NCBI GenBank assembly: GCA_003142535.1
Contig: PLMQ01000014.1
Location: forward strand, 1 to 64,000
Reading direction: 5' to 3'
From: Syntrophaceae bacterium
Lineage (GTDB): Bacteria; Desulfobacterota; Syntrophia; Syntrophales; Smithellaceae
DNA length: 64,000 nt
Position 1 is the first letter of the stretch; every line of letters begins with the position of its first letter. This document shows, piece by piece, positions 37,310 through 45,507 of this stretch. A program made the translations under genes and the position numbers. Below the pieces are notes generated by a model. That model had not been told where the DNA came from. It did not search any database and saw only the letters and a program-made list of their open reading frames with translations.

Positions 37310-38773
37310 ATGAAAAATCAACATCGTAAAACATTTTTTATGTTTTTAATGGCGTTTCTGGTAGCTTTTTTTATAGTGTCTTTAGTAGAAGTACTGCGTT
37401 CTTCTTTTACTCCTTCCGGAGCACCGGAAATACAAATGGCGTCAGCGGTATCTTCGGACACATTCAAAACGCCTGCTTCTTTTTCCGACCTTACGGAAAA
37501 AGTCAAACCGGCAGTAGTTAATATCAGCACATCAAAAACTTACAAAGGCCGCGGTGGCTTGGGAGTGCCGTTCGGGAGGTCACCTTTTGGCGATGATTTT
37601 TTCGATCGTTTCTTTGGTGATGTACCACAGCGCGAATTTAAGCAGCGCAGCCTTGGTTCCGGTTTCATCATCAGTACTGACGGATATATATTCACTAATA
37701 ATCACGTCGTAGAAAAAGCAGACAAAATTCTCGTTAAAGTCACCGACGGCAAGGAATACGAAGCCAAAATCATCGGCACCGATACCAAAACAGACATCGC
37801 TCTGATTAAAATCAAACCGAATAATAGTTTACCGGTTGCTGATATCGGTGATTCGGATAAAGTTCGCGTCGGAGAATGGGTAATCGCTATCGGTAATCCT
37901 TTCGGTTTAGAGCAAACCGTTACAGCGGGCATTGTCAGCGCTAAGGGACGCGTCATCGGTGCGGGACCATATGACAACTTTATTCAAACCGATGCCTCCA
38001 TCAATCCGGGCAACAGCGGAGGCCCGTTATTCAGTATGGACGGTAAGGTCATTGGTATTAACACAGCAATTGTCGCCCAGGGACAGGGAATTGGTTTTGC
38101 TATACCGATTAATATGGCCAAGAGCATTTTGGCTGATTTAAAAACAAAAGGCAAAGTTACAAGGGGATGGATGGGTATTTCTGTTCAGGACATCACTGAA
38201 GATATTGCCAAAAATCTCAATCATAAAAGTAAAAGCGGGGCGCTGGTTTCTGATGTTTTTAAGGGTGATCCGGCGGATAAAGCAGGAATAAAAGTAGGTG
38301 ACATTGTAATTGAAATTAACAATAAGTCTATCAAAGACACTCATGATTTGCTTTTATCTATTGCCGCATTTCATGTCGGCGAAACAGTTACAATTAAAGC
38401 ATTACGTGATGGGAAAGAAATGGTTTTCAATGTAACTGTTGCCGAGCGTAAAGACAGGCCGGAAATTGCCGATTCAGGTAAAGGCACCAAAGAATATTTT
38501 GGTATTACCGCGCAGGAAATAACACCGGAGATTGCCCGACAATTAGGTGTTTCACGTGAAACAGGTGTAATCGTAATTGATGTAGAAAACGGTAGTCCGG
38601 CCGATGATGTCGGTATTCAGCCGCAAGATATCATTGCCCAGGTAAATAAAGTCAAGATTAATTCCATGAGAGATTACACAAAAGAAATGAGCAGGGCGGC
38701 GGAAAAGAAGAACGTAACTTTGCTGGTTAAGCGCGGCAAGTCTAGTTTCTTTATTGGATTACGCATAGAATAA
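37310..38773 (+). CDS. Periplasmic serine protease HtrA/DegP (Do family)
   Basis: 487 residues from the ATG at 37310 with GGAGG 6 nt upstream; the open frame extends back to 37163 but overlaps the permease gene. A membrane segment or signal sits at about 8-28. The trypsin-like domain has His132 (FTNNHVVE), Asp162 (TDIALIKI) and Ser236 (NPGNSGGP). Two PDZ domains follow (about 275-370 and 385-485; GWMGISVQDI, YFGITAQEI). It degrades or refolds misfolded envelope proteins. Divergent from the Mla-like operon. Confidence 0.95.
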   Translation: MKNQHRKTFFMFLMAFLVAFFIVSLVEVLRSSFTPSGAPEIQMASAVSSDTFKTPASFSDLTEKVKPAVVNISTSKTYKGRGGLGVPFGRSPFGDDFFDRFFGDVPQREFKQRSLGSGFIISTDGYIFTNNHVVEKADKILVKVTDGKEYEAKIIGTDTKTDIALIKIKPNNSLPVADIGDSDKVRVGEWVIAIGNPFGLEQTVTAGIVSAKGRVIGAGPYDNFIQTDASINPGNSGGPLFSMDGKVIGINTAIVAQGQGIGFAIPINMAKSILADLKTKGKVTRGWMGISVQDITEDIAKNLNHKSKSGALVSDVFKGDPADKAGIKVGDIVIEINNKSIKDTHDLLLSIAAFHVGETVTIKALRDGKEMVFNVTVAERKDRPEIADSGKGTKEYFGITAQEITPEIARQLGVSRETGVIVIDVENGSPADDVGIQPQDIIAQVNKVKINSMRDYTKEMSRAAEKKNVTLLVKRGKSSFFIGLRIE

Positions 38774-38801
38774 GTTCTTTAATTATCATTAACATTTTTT
38801 T

Positions 38802-38829
38802 AGGCAGGCGAACAACGCCTGCCTTTTTT
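38802..38829 (+). terminator. Rho-independent terminator of htrA
   Basis: AGGCAGGCG-AACAA-CGCCTGCCT is a perfect 9-bp stem with a 5-nt loop followed by TTTTT. It begins 29 bp after the htrA stop. Confidence 0.92.
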
Positions 38830-38997
38830 ATTAGTGAGACTCCAACTTTAAACTATCGCGATCTACAGGGGCGGCAGGTTGAATGTAAAGTACGCAACCC
38901 TATCAGAACGGAACAAGGCTGCGGTGCCTGACCTATGGTTCACGCCCATGATGACATTCGCCTGGACAAAAAAGAGGGAAGGATTTAAAGAATACAT

Positions 38998-40065
38998 ATG
39001 AAGCTTTATGATTATACAGGCATCATCCATTTTCATTCTGAATATTCTTTCGATGGGCGGGTAGGCCTGCCTCAAATTATCTCTGCCGCTGCAAAATGCG
39101 GTATTGATTTTTTAATGTTGACTGACCATGACCATTTGCAGGCACGCGATAAAGGATGGGAGGGATGGAATGGAAAAGTCCTTTTGGTTGTGGGTCAGGA
39201 AATATCGCCACGCTTTAATCATTATCTTGCCTTCAATATACCTGAGCCCGTAAGATGTCCCGAAGACGTCACGGGCATTGCACCACAAAAATATATTGAT
39301 GATGTAAATCGAGCCGGCGGTTTTGGTATTATCGCCCATCCTGATCATGAAGGAACAAAAACGTTTCACGTGAAACATTATCCCTGGACTGATTGGTCGG
39401 TTGATGGTTATGCCGGTATCAGTATCTGGGATTTTATGACCGATTGGCAAAGCAGCTTAAATAGCTATTTGCCTTCTTTATTAAGTTATTTCTTCCCGGC
39501 CTTATATTTGCGGGGCCCGCGCCAAATTACCTTGGATAGATGGGATTTGTTAAATCAAAAAAAGAAAATTATCGGCATTGGTGAACTGGACAATCATGCC
39601 AGCATGAAAAAAGTATGCGGCATCACAGTCGAAGCCTTTCCGTTTGAACGCGCTTTTAAGTTCGTCCGTACTCATATATTAACAAAAGCACCATTAAGCC
39701 AAGATAGCCAAAAAGATATAAATCTCTTATTTAGCTCTTTGCGCCATGCCCGTTGCTATGCCGCAATGGAATATTTTCAGCATTCCCAAGGCTTCAATTT
39801 TTCGATTACGCAGGACAATAAAGAATACTACATGGGCGATGCTTTTGCTTTATCGAGCAAAGCTGAAATGTGCGTTTCTTTTCCGAAGGCCGCCTTAATT
39901 CGTGTAATTAAAAACGGCGCCCTTATAGCTGAGGAAATAAGAAAGGATTTATTTTTGCCTGTCGAGGAATCAGGAGTTTATCGCGTAGAGGCCTATATAA
40001 AGGCATATGGTAAATATCGGCCGTGGATTTTTTCTAATCCTATTTACATCGAATCACAGGTATGA
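38998..40065 (+). CDS. PHP-domain metal-dependent phosphoesterase
   Basis: 355 residues. The N-terminal PHP motifs are all present: IIHFHSEYSFDG (H-x-H), LMLTDHDH, a VGQEIS glutamate and GIIAHPDHEG; IGIGELDNHA supplies a late D-x-H. The substrate may be a phosphorylated nucleoside or histidinol-phosphate-like compound, but nothing in the context fixes it. The last codons and stop (ESQV*) lie inside repeat B copy 3, so the native C-terminus may have been altered by the repeat. Confidence 0.85.
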   Translation: MKLYDYTGIIHFHSEYSFDGRVGLPQIISAAAKCGIDFLMLTDHDHLQARDKGWEGWNGKVLLVVGQEISPRFNHYLAFNIPEPVRCPEDVTGIAPQKYIDDVNRAGGFGIIAHPDHEGTKTFHVKHYPWTDWSVDGYAGISIWDFMTDWQSSLNSYLPSLLSYFFPALYLRGPRQITLDRWDLLNQKKKIIGIGELDNHASMKKVCGITVEAFPFERAFKFVRTHILTKAPLSQDSQKDINLLFSSLRHARCYAAMEYFQHSQGFNFSITQDNKEYYMGDAFALSSKAEMCVSFPKAALIRVIKNGALIAEEIRKDLFLPVEESGVYRVEAYIKAYGKYRPWIFSNPIYIESQV

Positions 40066-40217
40066 ACCACAAAGCAAGCGTTGGAAAACATAACTAACAA
40101 ATTTTAATTCACTACGTTCTTAAAATTTGAGTTTCACTACCCTCCGCTTTCGTCCCGCCGGCGGCGGGATTCAAATTACCAATTCCGATGCGCTTCGCTT
40201 TCGAAATTGGAGTTTCA
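40052..40217 (+). repeat. Repeat family B, copy 3
   Basis: 166 bp beginning AATCACAGGTATGAACCAC, with CAAAGCAAGCGTTGGAAAA, then an insertion relative to copies 2 and 4, then CAATTCCGATGCGCTTCGCT and AAATTGGAGTTTCA. The first 14 bp overlap the coding end of the PHP gene and supply its stop. The palindrome CCCGCC-GGC-GGCGGG is near its middle. It lies between two converging genes. Confidence 0.7.
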
Positions 40218-40250
40218 GGCTTTTCTTAAACTAAAGCTATTCCCAGCTTT

Positions 40251-42428
40251 TTATTCATTTTGCCATTTTGCATACTCATACATTTTTGCCAACGATTTAA
40301 CTGCTCTCTCCGGTGTAATGAAAGTAACTCCTTTATATTTACATTTATCAATTTCTGTAATTGTTCGTGAAGTATCATCATAAAGCAAATATACGCCTAC
40401 TATAGGCTTGTCATATTGTCCCATCAGCCTTACTGTATTTTCAATAAACTGCTTTTCAAAAGCATCTAGTAATTGCAGCGCGTCTTCCAAAAACTTCTGG
40501 TTATAATTTTTATCTACGGCAACAGCCGATTTCAGCATATTTTTTACCATGACTCTTCTTCCAATGAGCCCCATATGGATAACTGCATCGCACTCATTCC
40601 ACTTAAGCAATTCTTCAATAATCGCCTTATGGATGTCTGGATTATTTTCAGCCACAACATCTACGGGATTAGCATGGCTCCAGAAAGGAGGAAGTATTAT
40701 ATTTATTTTTTCGATTATTTCTTGGGAGAGCTTCGGCACCTCTAAGCCATTCTCTATACATAAGTCTGTGGAGACAACTCCCCATCCTCCACCCAGTGTC
40801 ATAATGCCAACTTTATTGCCCTTCGGCAAAGGCAAAGAAGAAAAGACAGCGGAAAGATCGAGCAGTTCCATCGTCTTGTCCACCAGAACAGCCCCTGCTT
40901 GACGACAAGCAGCATCAAATACTTTCACATTAGAAGCCATTGCTCCAGTATGACTAGCCGCGGCATGTGCACCGGCCTGTGTTCTACCGCCTTTCAGGAC
41001 TATAACCGGCTTCTTCTTTCCCACACGCTTAGCTGCTTCAAAAAATCGACGTCCATCTTTAACGCTTTCGACATATAAAACTACTGTTGTCGTTACTTCA
41101 TCGACTTCAAACCCTTCCATATAATCTTCAATTGTAATCATCGCTTCATTACCTGACCCGCTGAAGGCACGAATGCCGATACCCTCCTTCTCGGCAAACG
41201 CCAGTAACTGAGTTCCCAAATTTCCGGACTGAGCAACCAGAACCGTCCCTCCGGCCTCCGGACGAACATGCGTGCCCGTACAATAAAGAGAAATATGCGG
41301 ATTACAGATTCCCATTGTATTAGGACCTAGAATAAGTATACCTGCTTTACTTGCTTCGTTAATTAACTCATTTTCCAGCGCTTTACCTTCCGGACCAACT
41401 TCGCTAAACCCGGAAGTTATTAGCAACACGTTTCTAATTTTTTTCTCCTGTAAATCAGGTATTAATGAAAGAACTTTAGCAGCAGGTACTGTAACTACTG
41501 CCAGGTCTACCCGGCCGGGTATTTCTTGGACAGATTTAAATACTTTTCTGCCTGCAATCTCTCCCCCTTTAGGATTAACTAAATGAATCTCTCCTTCATA
41601 TTTCCCACCGATTACGTTGGTGAAGAGCAAATGTCCCCATTTGCCAAATTCCGCTGAAGCACCAATAAAAGCTATAGATTTGGGATAAAACAAATTGCCT
41701 ATTGCCTGCACGTCCACTGGAACACGCTGGGACTGGGTTTCCACCTTTTCACCCAAGACTATCAAAGCATCTACAGCAGTAATTTTCCCATCCGGAGATA
41801 CTAACAAGGGGTTAATATCAATTTCTTTGATATCTGATATTTCCTGCCCAATACGGGATAAACCAACCAATGTTTTAATTAGTGCATTTTTATCTGCAGC
41901 TTTTTCTCCGCGAAATGCCCCTAGTAATTTCTTCGCCTTTAATTCATCGAGCATCCCTGCCGCTTCTTTTTCATCCAACGGTGCTATACGAAAAACTACA
42001 TCTCCGATTGCTTCAGTAAAAATTCCACCCAGCCCGAACATTACCGTTGGCCCAAACTGCTTATCATGAAAAAGTCCGGCAACAAATTCTCTTTTCCCCT
42101 CCATCATCGGCTGGATTAAGAATCCCTCCAGATCATCCCCCGCAGCTTTTTTTATGAATTGAGCAGCGTTTAATAAATCGTTTTTGCTTTTTAAATTTAA
42201 CTTTACCAATCCCCTCTCTGTTTTATGTGTAAGACGTGCACCCAATCCTTTTAATACTACCGGATAATCCATCTTGTCCGCAGTTATTTCCAATTCTTCA
42301 ATGGAGGCAACTGATTTTTCCTCTACAACAGGCACGCCATATTCCTTTAATACTTGCTTTGCTTCCGCTTCTGTTAATGTACTTCTCCCCTGTTGCTTAG
42401 CCTTTTGAATTATCTCCCTTTTTGCCAT
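40251..42428 (-). CDS. NDP-forming acyl-CoA synthetase (acetate-CoA ligase, ADP-forming family)
   Basis: About 725 residues from the ATG at 42428, with GGTGGAG just upstream. The N-terminal 230 residues are an ATP-grasp domain (EAEAKQVLKEYGVPVVEEK, PVVLKGLGARLTHKTERG, FGLGGIFTEAIGD, DINPLLVSPDG). Then come a CoA-binding Rossmann domain (FYPKSIAFIGASAEFGKWG) and the succinyl-CoA-ligase-like part (LITSGFSEVGPEG, LGPNTMGICNP, GGRTQAGAHAAASHTGAMA with the phosphohistidine). The beta-alpha order is the reverse of the archaeal alpha-beta fusion. It interconverts acyl-CoA plus ADP/Pi with acid plus ATP, as suits a fermentative or syntrophic life. Confidence 0.92.
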   Translation of the reverse strand: MAKREIIQKAKQQGRSTLTEAEAKQVLKEYGVPVVEEKSVASIEELEITADKMDYPVVLKGLGARLTHKTERGLVKLNLKSKNDLLNAAQFIKKAAGDDLEGFLIQPMMEGKREFVAGLFHDKQFGPTVMFGLGGIFTEAIGDVVFRIAPLDEKEAAGMLDELKAKKLLGAFRGEKAADKNALIKTLVGLSRIGQEISDIKEIDINPLLVSPDGKITAVDALIVLGEKVETQSQRVPVDVQAIGNLFYPKSIAFIGASAEFGKWGHLLFTNVIGGKYEGEIHLVNPKGGEIAGRKVFKSVQEIPGRVDLAVVTVPAAKVLSLIPDLQEKKIRNVLLITSGFSEVGPEGKALENELINEASKAGILILGPNTMGICNPHISLYCTGTHVRPEAGGTVLVAQSGNLGTQLLAFAEKEGIGIRAFSGSGNEAMITIEDYMEGFEVDEVTTTVVLYVESVKDGRRFFEAAKRVGKKKPVIVLKGGRTQAGAHAAASHTGAMASNVKVFDAACRQAGAVLVDKTMELLDLSAVFSSLPLPKGNKVGIMTLGGGWGVVSTDLCIENGLEVPKLSQEIIEKINIILPPFWSHANPVDVVAENNPDIHKAIIEELLKWNECDAVIHMGLIGRRVMVKNMLKSAVAVDKNYNQKFLEDALQLLDAFEKQFIENTVRLMGQYDKPIVGVYLLYDDTSRTITEIDKCKYKGVTFITPERAVKSLAKMYEYAKWQNE

Positions 42429-42495
42429 TGCTCCACCCCTCATCTAGGTTATTTATTAATTATTCCTTATATTTATACAATTATTACTATATATT

Positions 42496-42508
42496 GACTG
42501 TCAGTCAT
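42496..42508. promoter_or_regulatory. Candidate TetR-type operator
   Basis: TGACTG-T-CAGTCA is a perfect 13-bp palindrome, 68 bp upstream of the acyl-CoA synthetase start. Sites of the form TTGACTGNCAGTCA are typical operators of TetR-family regulators of acyl-CoA metabolism. No regulator gene lies nearby. Confidence 0.4.
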
Positions 42509-42656
42509 TATCACATCATGCATCATATTGCAAATGCCGCCCCTCATTTTTTCATCATACTACCCTTATATATTTAAATTATTTTTCTTTAATAAAATTT
42601 TTCTTGACGAATGTTCCTTACGTCAATAGATATAGTACTAATTAAGAGGACAAACA

Positions 42657-43172
42657 ATGTCTAAAAAAGAATTAAAGCAGGTTATGATTAATGGTCGTCT
42701 CGTCGGCATTCTCGGAATAGACGATGTAATCAACAAAACAGCTCATTCTCTGAAACTGGGTAATGATACCGAAATCGCAAATAATCTTTTCAACGAGATT
42801 GCCAAAACTAATTATATTCCGGCTGCCGTGGCCGATGCCTATAGTAAGGCTCTATTACGCGAATTTAAAATAGCTCAGTGCCTGCCTGTGGAACCAGCAT
42901 CTGCTTACGGACTGAATATTTCTGTACTGGGTATGGGTTGTGCGCGCTGCTCTCAGCTGCTGTCCGATGTTCGTGATATTCTGTCCGAATTGAAGATTGC
43001 CGCTGATTTGCGTCATATAACTGACTTTAAGGAAATTGCGCACTATCAAGTGATGGGCTCTCCTACCCTGGTTATTAATAATAAGGTAGTGTCCTCAGGG
43101 GAAGTTCCGCCGAAGAGTAAAATCCGCCAATGGATAATAGAAGCTTCTGACCCACAGACGGAGAAGAATTAA
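42657..43172 (+). CDS. Thioredoxin-fold protein (redox-active disulfide protein 2 type)
   Basis: 171 residues. The C-terminal half is a small thioredoxin-like domain: LNISVLGMGCARCSQLLSDVRDIL holds a CARC active site, and HYQVMGSPTLVINNKVVSSGEVP the cis-proline. The N-terminal 80 residues (MINGRLVGILGIDDVINK, AYSKALLREFK) are an extra unit. No signal peptide, so cytoplasmic. An AGAGGA box precedes the ATG. It is first in an operon with a rhodanese and a MauE-like membrane protein, suggesting disulfide or sulfur transfer. Confidence 0.85.
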   Translation: MSKKELKQVMINGRLVGILGIDDVINKTAHSLKLGNDTEIANNLFNEIAKTNYIPAAVADAYSKALLREFKIAQCLPVEPASAYGLNISVLGMGCARCSQLLSDVRDILSELKIAADLRHITDFKEIAHYQVMGSPTLVINNKVVSSGEVPPKSKIRQWIIEASDPQTEKN

Positions 43173-43189
43173 TAGAGGTTCGTATCCTA

Positions 43190-43711
43190 ATGAAAATATT
43201 TTATCGAATGCATAAAACCTATATTGGATCAATACTTAATTCAACCCTTAAAGAATCCGCAATTATCGCCGCCATTGCATTAATTTTTGCAATTTCGTTT
43301 AATCTTTTGCGGTCATCACACATTCCGCTGCTTGGTTTCTCTTCTGCCAATTTAATTAAACAGCAACAGGCGCTGATTCCGGAAATAAACATTCGTGACG
43401 CATATGATCTTTATTTAAAAAAGAAAGTTGTTTTTGTTGATGCGCGCGACCCCCTGAGCTTTGCAGAAGGTCATATTGCCGGTGCCTTAAACATTTATCC
43501 TGATGAAGCATCCCTTCATGCCGCCACATTAAAGACTAAACTTACTTCCGATTCCCTTGTCATCACTTACTGCGACGGCCCCCAGTGCCCTCTCAGTAAA
43601 GAAACTGCGCACACTCTTTTACTTCGAGGCATTCCTATGGTGAAAGTCCTCGTTAACGGTTGGAATCTCTGGCTCAATGCCGGCTATCCCGTGACTAAAG
43701 GAAAATCATGA
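43190..43711 (+). CDS. Membrane-anchored rhodanese-like protein
   Basis: 173 residues. One membrane helix at about 22-43 (ESAIIAAIALIFAISFNLL) precedes a rhodanese domain: VVFVDARDPLSFAEGHIAGALNI and the active loop YCDGPQCPLS, where the first cysteine is the persulfide carrier position. The domain should face the periplasm. It is 17 bp after the thioredoxin-like gene and overlaps the next gene by 4 bp. Confidence 0.88.
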   Translation: MKIFYRMHKTYIGSILNSTLKESAIIAAIALIFAISFNLLRSSHIPLLGFSSANLIKQQQALIPEINIRDAYDLYLKKKVVFVDARDPLSFAEGHIAGALNIYPDEASLHAATLKTKLTSDSLVITYCDGPQCPLSKETAHTLLLRGIPMVKVLVNGWNLWLNAGYPVTKGKS

Positions 43712-44175
43712 AACTAAGAAACTTCCCCTCTCCCATCGCTCCCGTAATAGCAATTTTCTTCCGGCTGTTTTTAAGTTTTCTTTTCTTTTATGCCGCCTTC
43801 GAAAAAATTGCTGATCCGCAGGAATTTGCTGTTACAATTTACAATTATCAGATTCTGCCCAATTTTGCCCTAAATCTGCTTGCTGTAACTTTACCCTGGC
43901 TGGAAGTCTTCCTTGCTGTATGCCTTTTTCTGGGAATTTATGTGCGCGGTGCATCTTTTCTTTCTTCTTTGCTATTTTTGACTTTTGCCACTGCGTTATC
44001 AATCAATTTGGTCCGCGGACTTGATATTTCCTGCGGTTGTTTTGGAAAATCATCGGAAAGCATAAATTGGTTTTATCTTGTTCGCGACTTCACTCTTTTT
44101 CTCATGTCCCTTTTTGTTTTCTTTTTTAATCGCGGCTGGCGTCACTTTTTCTCGCCGAGCAGTGCATCCAAATAA
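43708..44175 (+). CDS. MauE/DoxX family membrane protein
   Basis: 155 residues, four hydrophobic segments (FRLFLSFLFFYAAFEKI, LNLLAVTLPWLEVFLAVCLFLGIYV, FLSSLLFLTFATALSINLV, FYLVRDFTLFLMSLFVFFF). The motif GLDISCGCFGKSS with paired cysteines is characteristic of the MauE branch, which is linked to disulfide chemistry and electron transfer. Translation is coupled to the rhodanese gene. It may pass thiol electrons between the membrane and the rhodanese/thioredoxin partners (inference). Confidence 0.85.
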   Translation: MKLRNFPSPIAPVIAIFFRLFLSFLFFYAAFEKIADPQEFAVTIYNYQILPNFALNLLAVTLPWLEVFLAVCLFLGIYVRGASFLSSLLFLTFATALSINLVRGLDISCGCFGKSSESINWFYLVRDFTLFLMSLFVFFFNRGWRHFFSPSSASK

Positions 44176-44190
44176 TTTCTCGTATCATTA

Positions 44191-44964
44191 CTATGTCTGA
44201 CATTGCGGACAATAAAATGTGCTTCTTCCTCCCTGTTTGATCCTTTTAATTATTCCACCGCATTTCCTGCATTGTTTCCCTTCTCGCCCATATGCTTTCA
44301 ATTCATGCTGGTTCTCACCTTTATGTCCGTCCAGATCACGCCAATCGGAAATTGAGGTTCCCCTGTTTTCAATGGCCTTCTGGAGAATTGCTCTGGCATT
44401 TTTGAAAATCAATTGCCAATCTTTCACATTTAAGGACTCCGCTGTACGCTCCGGATGAATACCGCATCTGTACAAGATTTCACATGCATAAATATTGCCG
44501 ATGCCGGCAACTGTATTTTGATCCATGAGTAGATTTTTAATTTTTCCTTTTCTGCCTCCATTCTTTGCCAGGAAATCTTCTCTAGCAAAGCTTACCAGCA
44601 AATCATTGTCAACCTTATCATTTTCCCACTTTTGAATTTTAATCGTCGCAAATCGCCTCGGGTCTATAAGATAAATTGCGCCATCTTTAAAATTCATCTT
44701 CCAGCGGCTATGTTTCGGTCTTTCCTTTTCCGACTGCCAGAGCAGCCTGCCCGTCATGCGCAAATGAATCTGCACAGAAGTCCCGTCATCAAGATTTATC
44801 TCAATTGTTTTGCCTTTTCGCTTGACCTCTGTAATTCTTTTCCCTTGAATATTTTTCAAATTATTTAATTTTACGTCATATACTTCCGTTGATGATATCT
44901 TTTTCCCCGCTATCCTCGTCTGGAGTTGACGGCATAATGTTTCTACTTCCGGTAATTCAGGCAT
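44191..44964 (-). CDS. mutM: Formamidopyrimidine-DNA glycosylase MutM (Fpg)
   Basis: 257 residues. The N-terminus MPELPEVETL supplies the proline nucleophile (Pro2 after Met removal) and Glu3. HLRMTGRL is the H2TH-adjacent beta-clamp, LLMDQNTVAGIGNIYACEILYRCGIHP the helix-two-turn-helix, and the C-terminal zinc finger is CRKCGGIIKRI...GRSTFYCPQC. It removes 8-oxoguanine and nicks the backbone. Slightly shorter than the 270-residue norm but complete. It converges on the MauE gene. Confidence 0.96.
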   Translation of the reverse strand: MPELPEVETLCRQLQTRIAGKKISSTEVYDVKLNNLKNIQGKRITEVKRKGKTIEINLDDGTSVQIHLRMTGRLLWQSEKERPKHSRWKMNFKDGAIYLIDPRRFATIKIQKWENDKVDNDLLVSFAREDFLAKNGGRKGKIKNLLMDQNTVAGIGNIYACEILYRCGIHPERTAESLNVKDWQLIFKNARAILQKAIENRGTSISDWRDLDGHKGENQHELKAYGREGKQCRKCGGIIKRIKQGGRSTFYCPQCQT

Positions 44965-45507
44965 TTTCTTCCTCCATATATCTTGGATACTGTTTTACGA
45001 ACAGTCTTGCTGCTACAATTTTTTTGTTTCTGATGATTTTCTTATTTTATCTTATAATTCTATAATACCATAATAAGGACAATAAGCAATCGCACCTGAC
45101 ATGTCAATTATTACAGCACTTCATACCTCGCTATGCCTTCCGCACTTTTTATTTATTATCTTGCCTCAATAATGATGCATCTATCAGGCAACTTTCCGCG
45201 GCATCACTTAATATGATCAAATATCATCTGCTATATACTTTCCTTGTTATCGGCAATTGCAGACCACCACTGCGTTTCCGCGTTATCCTCACATCCGTTT
45301 TTGCCGTTTTCGTCGTTTGCGGAATTTATCTCCGGTATTATGCTGACTTTTTTGTAAAGTCTCTCTTGAAATTTTTTTCATTTTTTTGGCAAAAATGCAA
45401 AAAAAATGTTGACAAATTTTATAGCTCGCGTAAATTCAAATTACAGATTGCAAAAATATTTTGCAAATAATTTTAATTGGAAGGAAACTTCCAGAAGGAG
45501 GAAACAA
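44965..45507. other. Upstream region of the kamA-like operon, with promoter and leader hairpins
   Basis: 543 bp without a credible gene (an 85-codon frame at 45213 has no ribosome site and odd composition). TTGACA at 45409-45414 and TAAATT at 45431-45436, 16 bp apart, make a good sigma-70-type promoter. The leader then holds an 8-bp-arm palindrome TTGCAAAA-ATA-TTTTGCAA (45448-45466) and a TGGAAG-GAAA-CTTCCA hairpin with a GNRA-type loop (45478-45493) directly before AAGGAGG. Confidence 0.55.

Noticed and set aside
45213-45470. 85-codon frame upstream of the kamA-like gene
   Set aside because: No Shine-Dalgarno, it runs across the promoter at 45409 and overlaps the leader; aromatic-rich because the DNA is T-rich.
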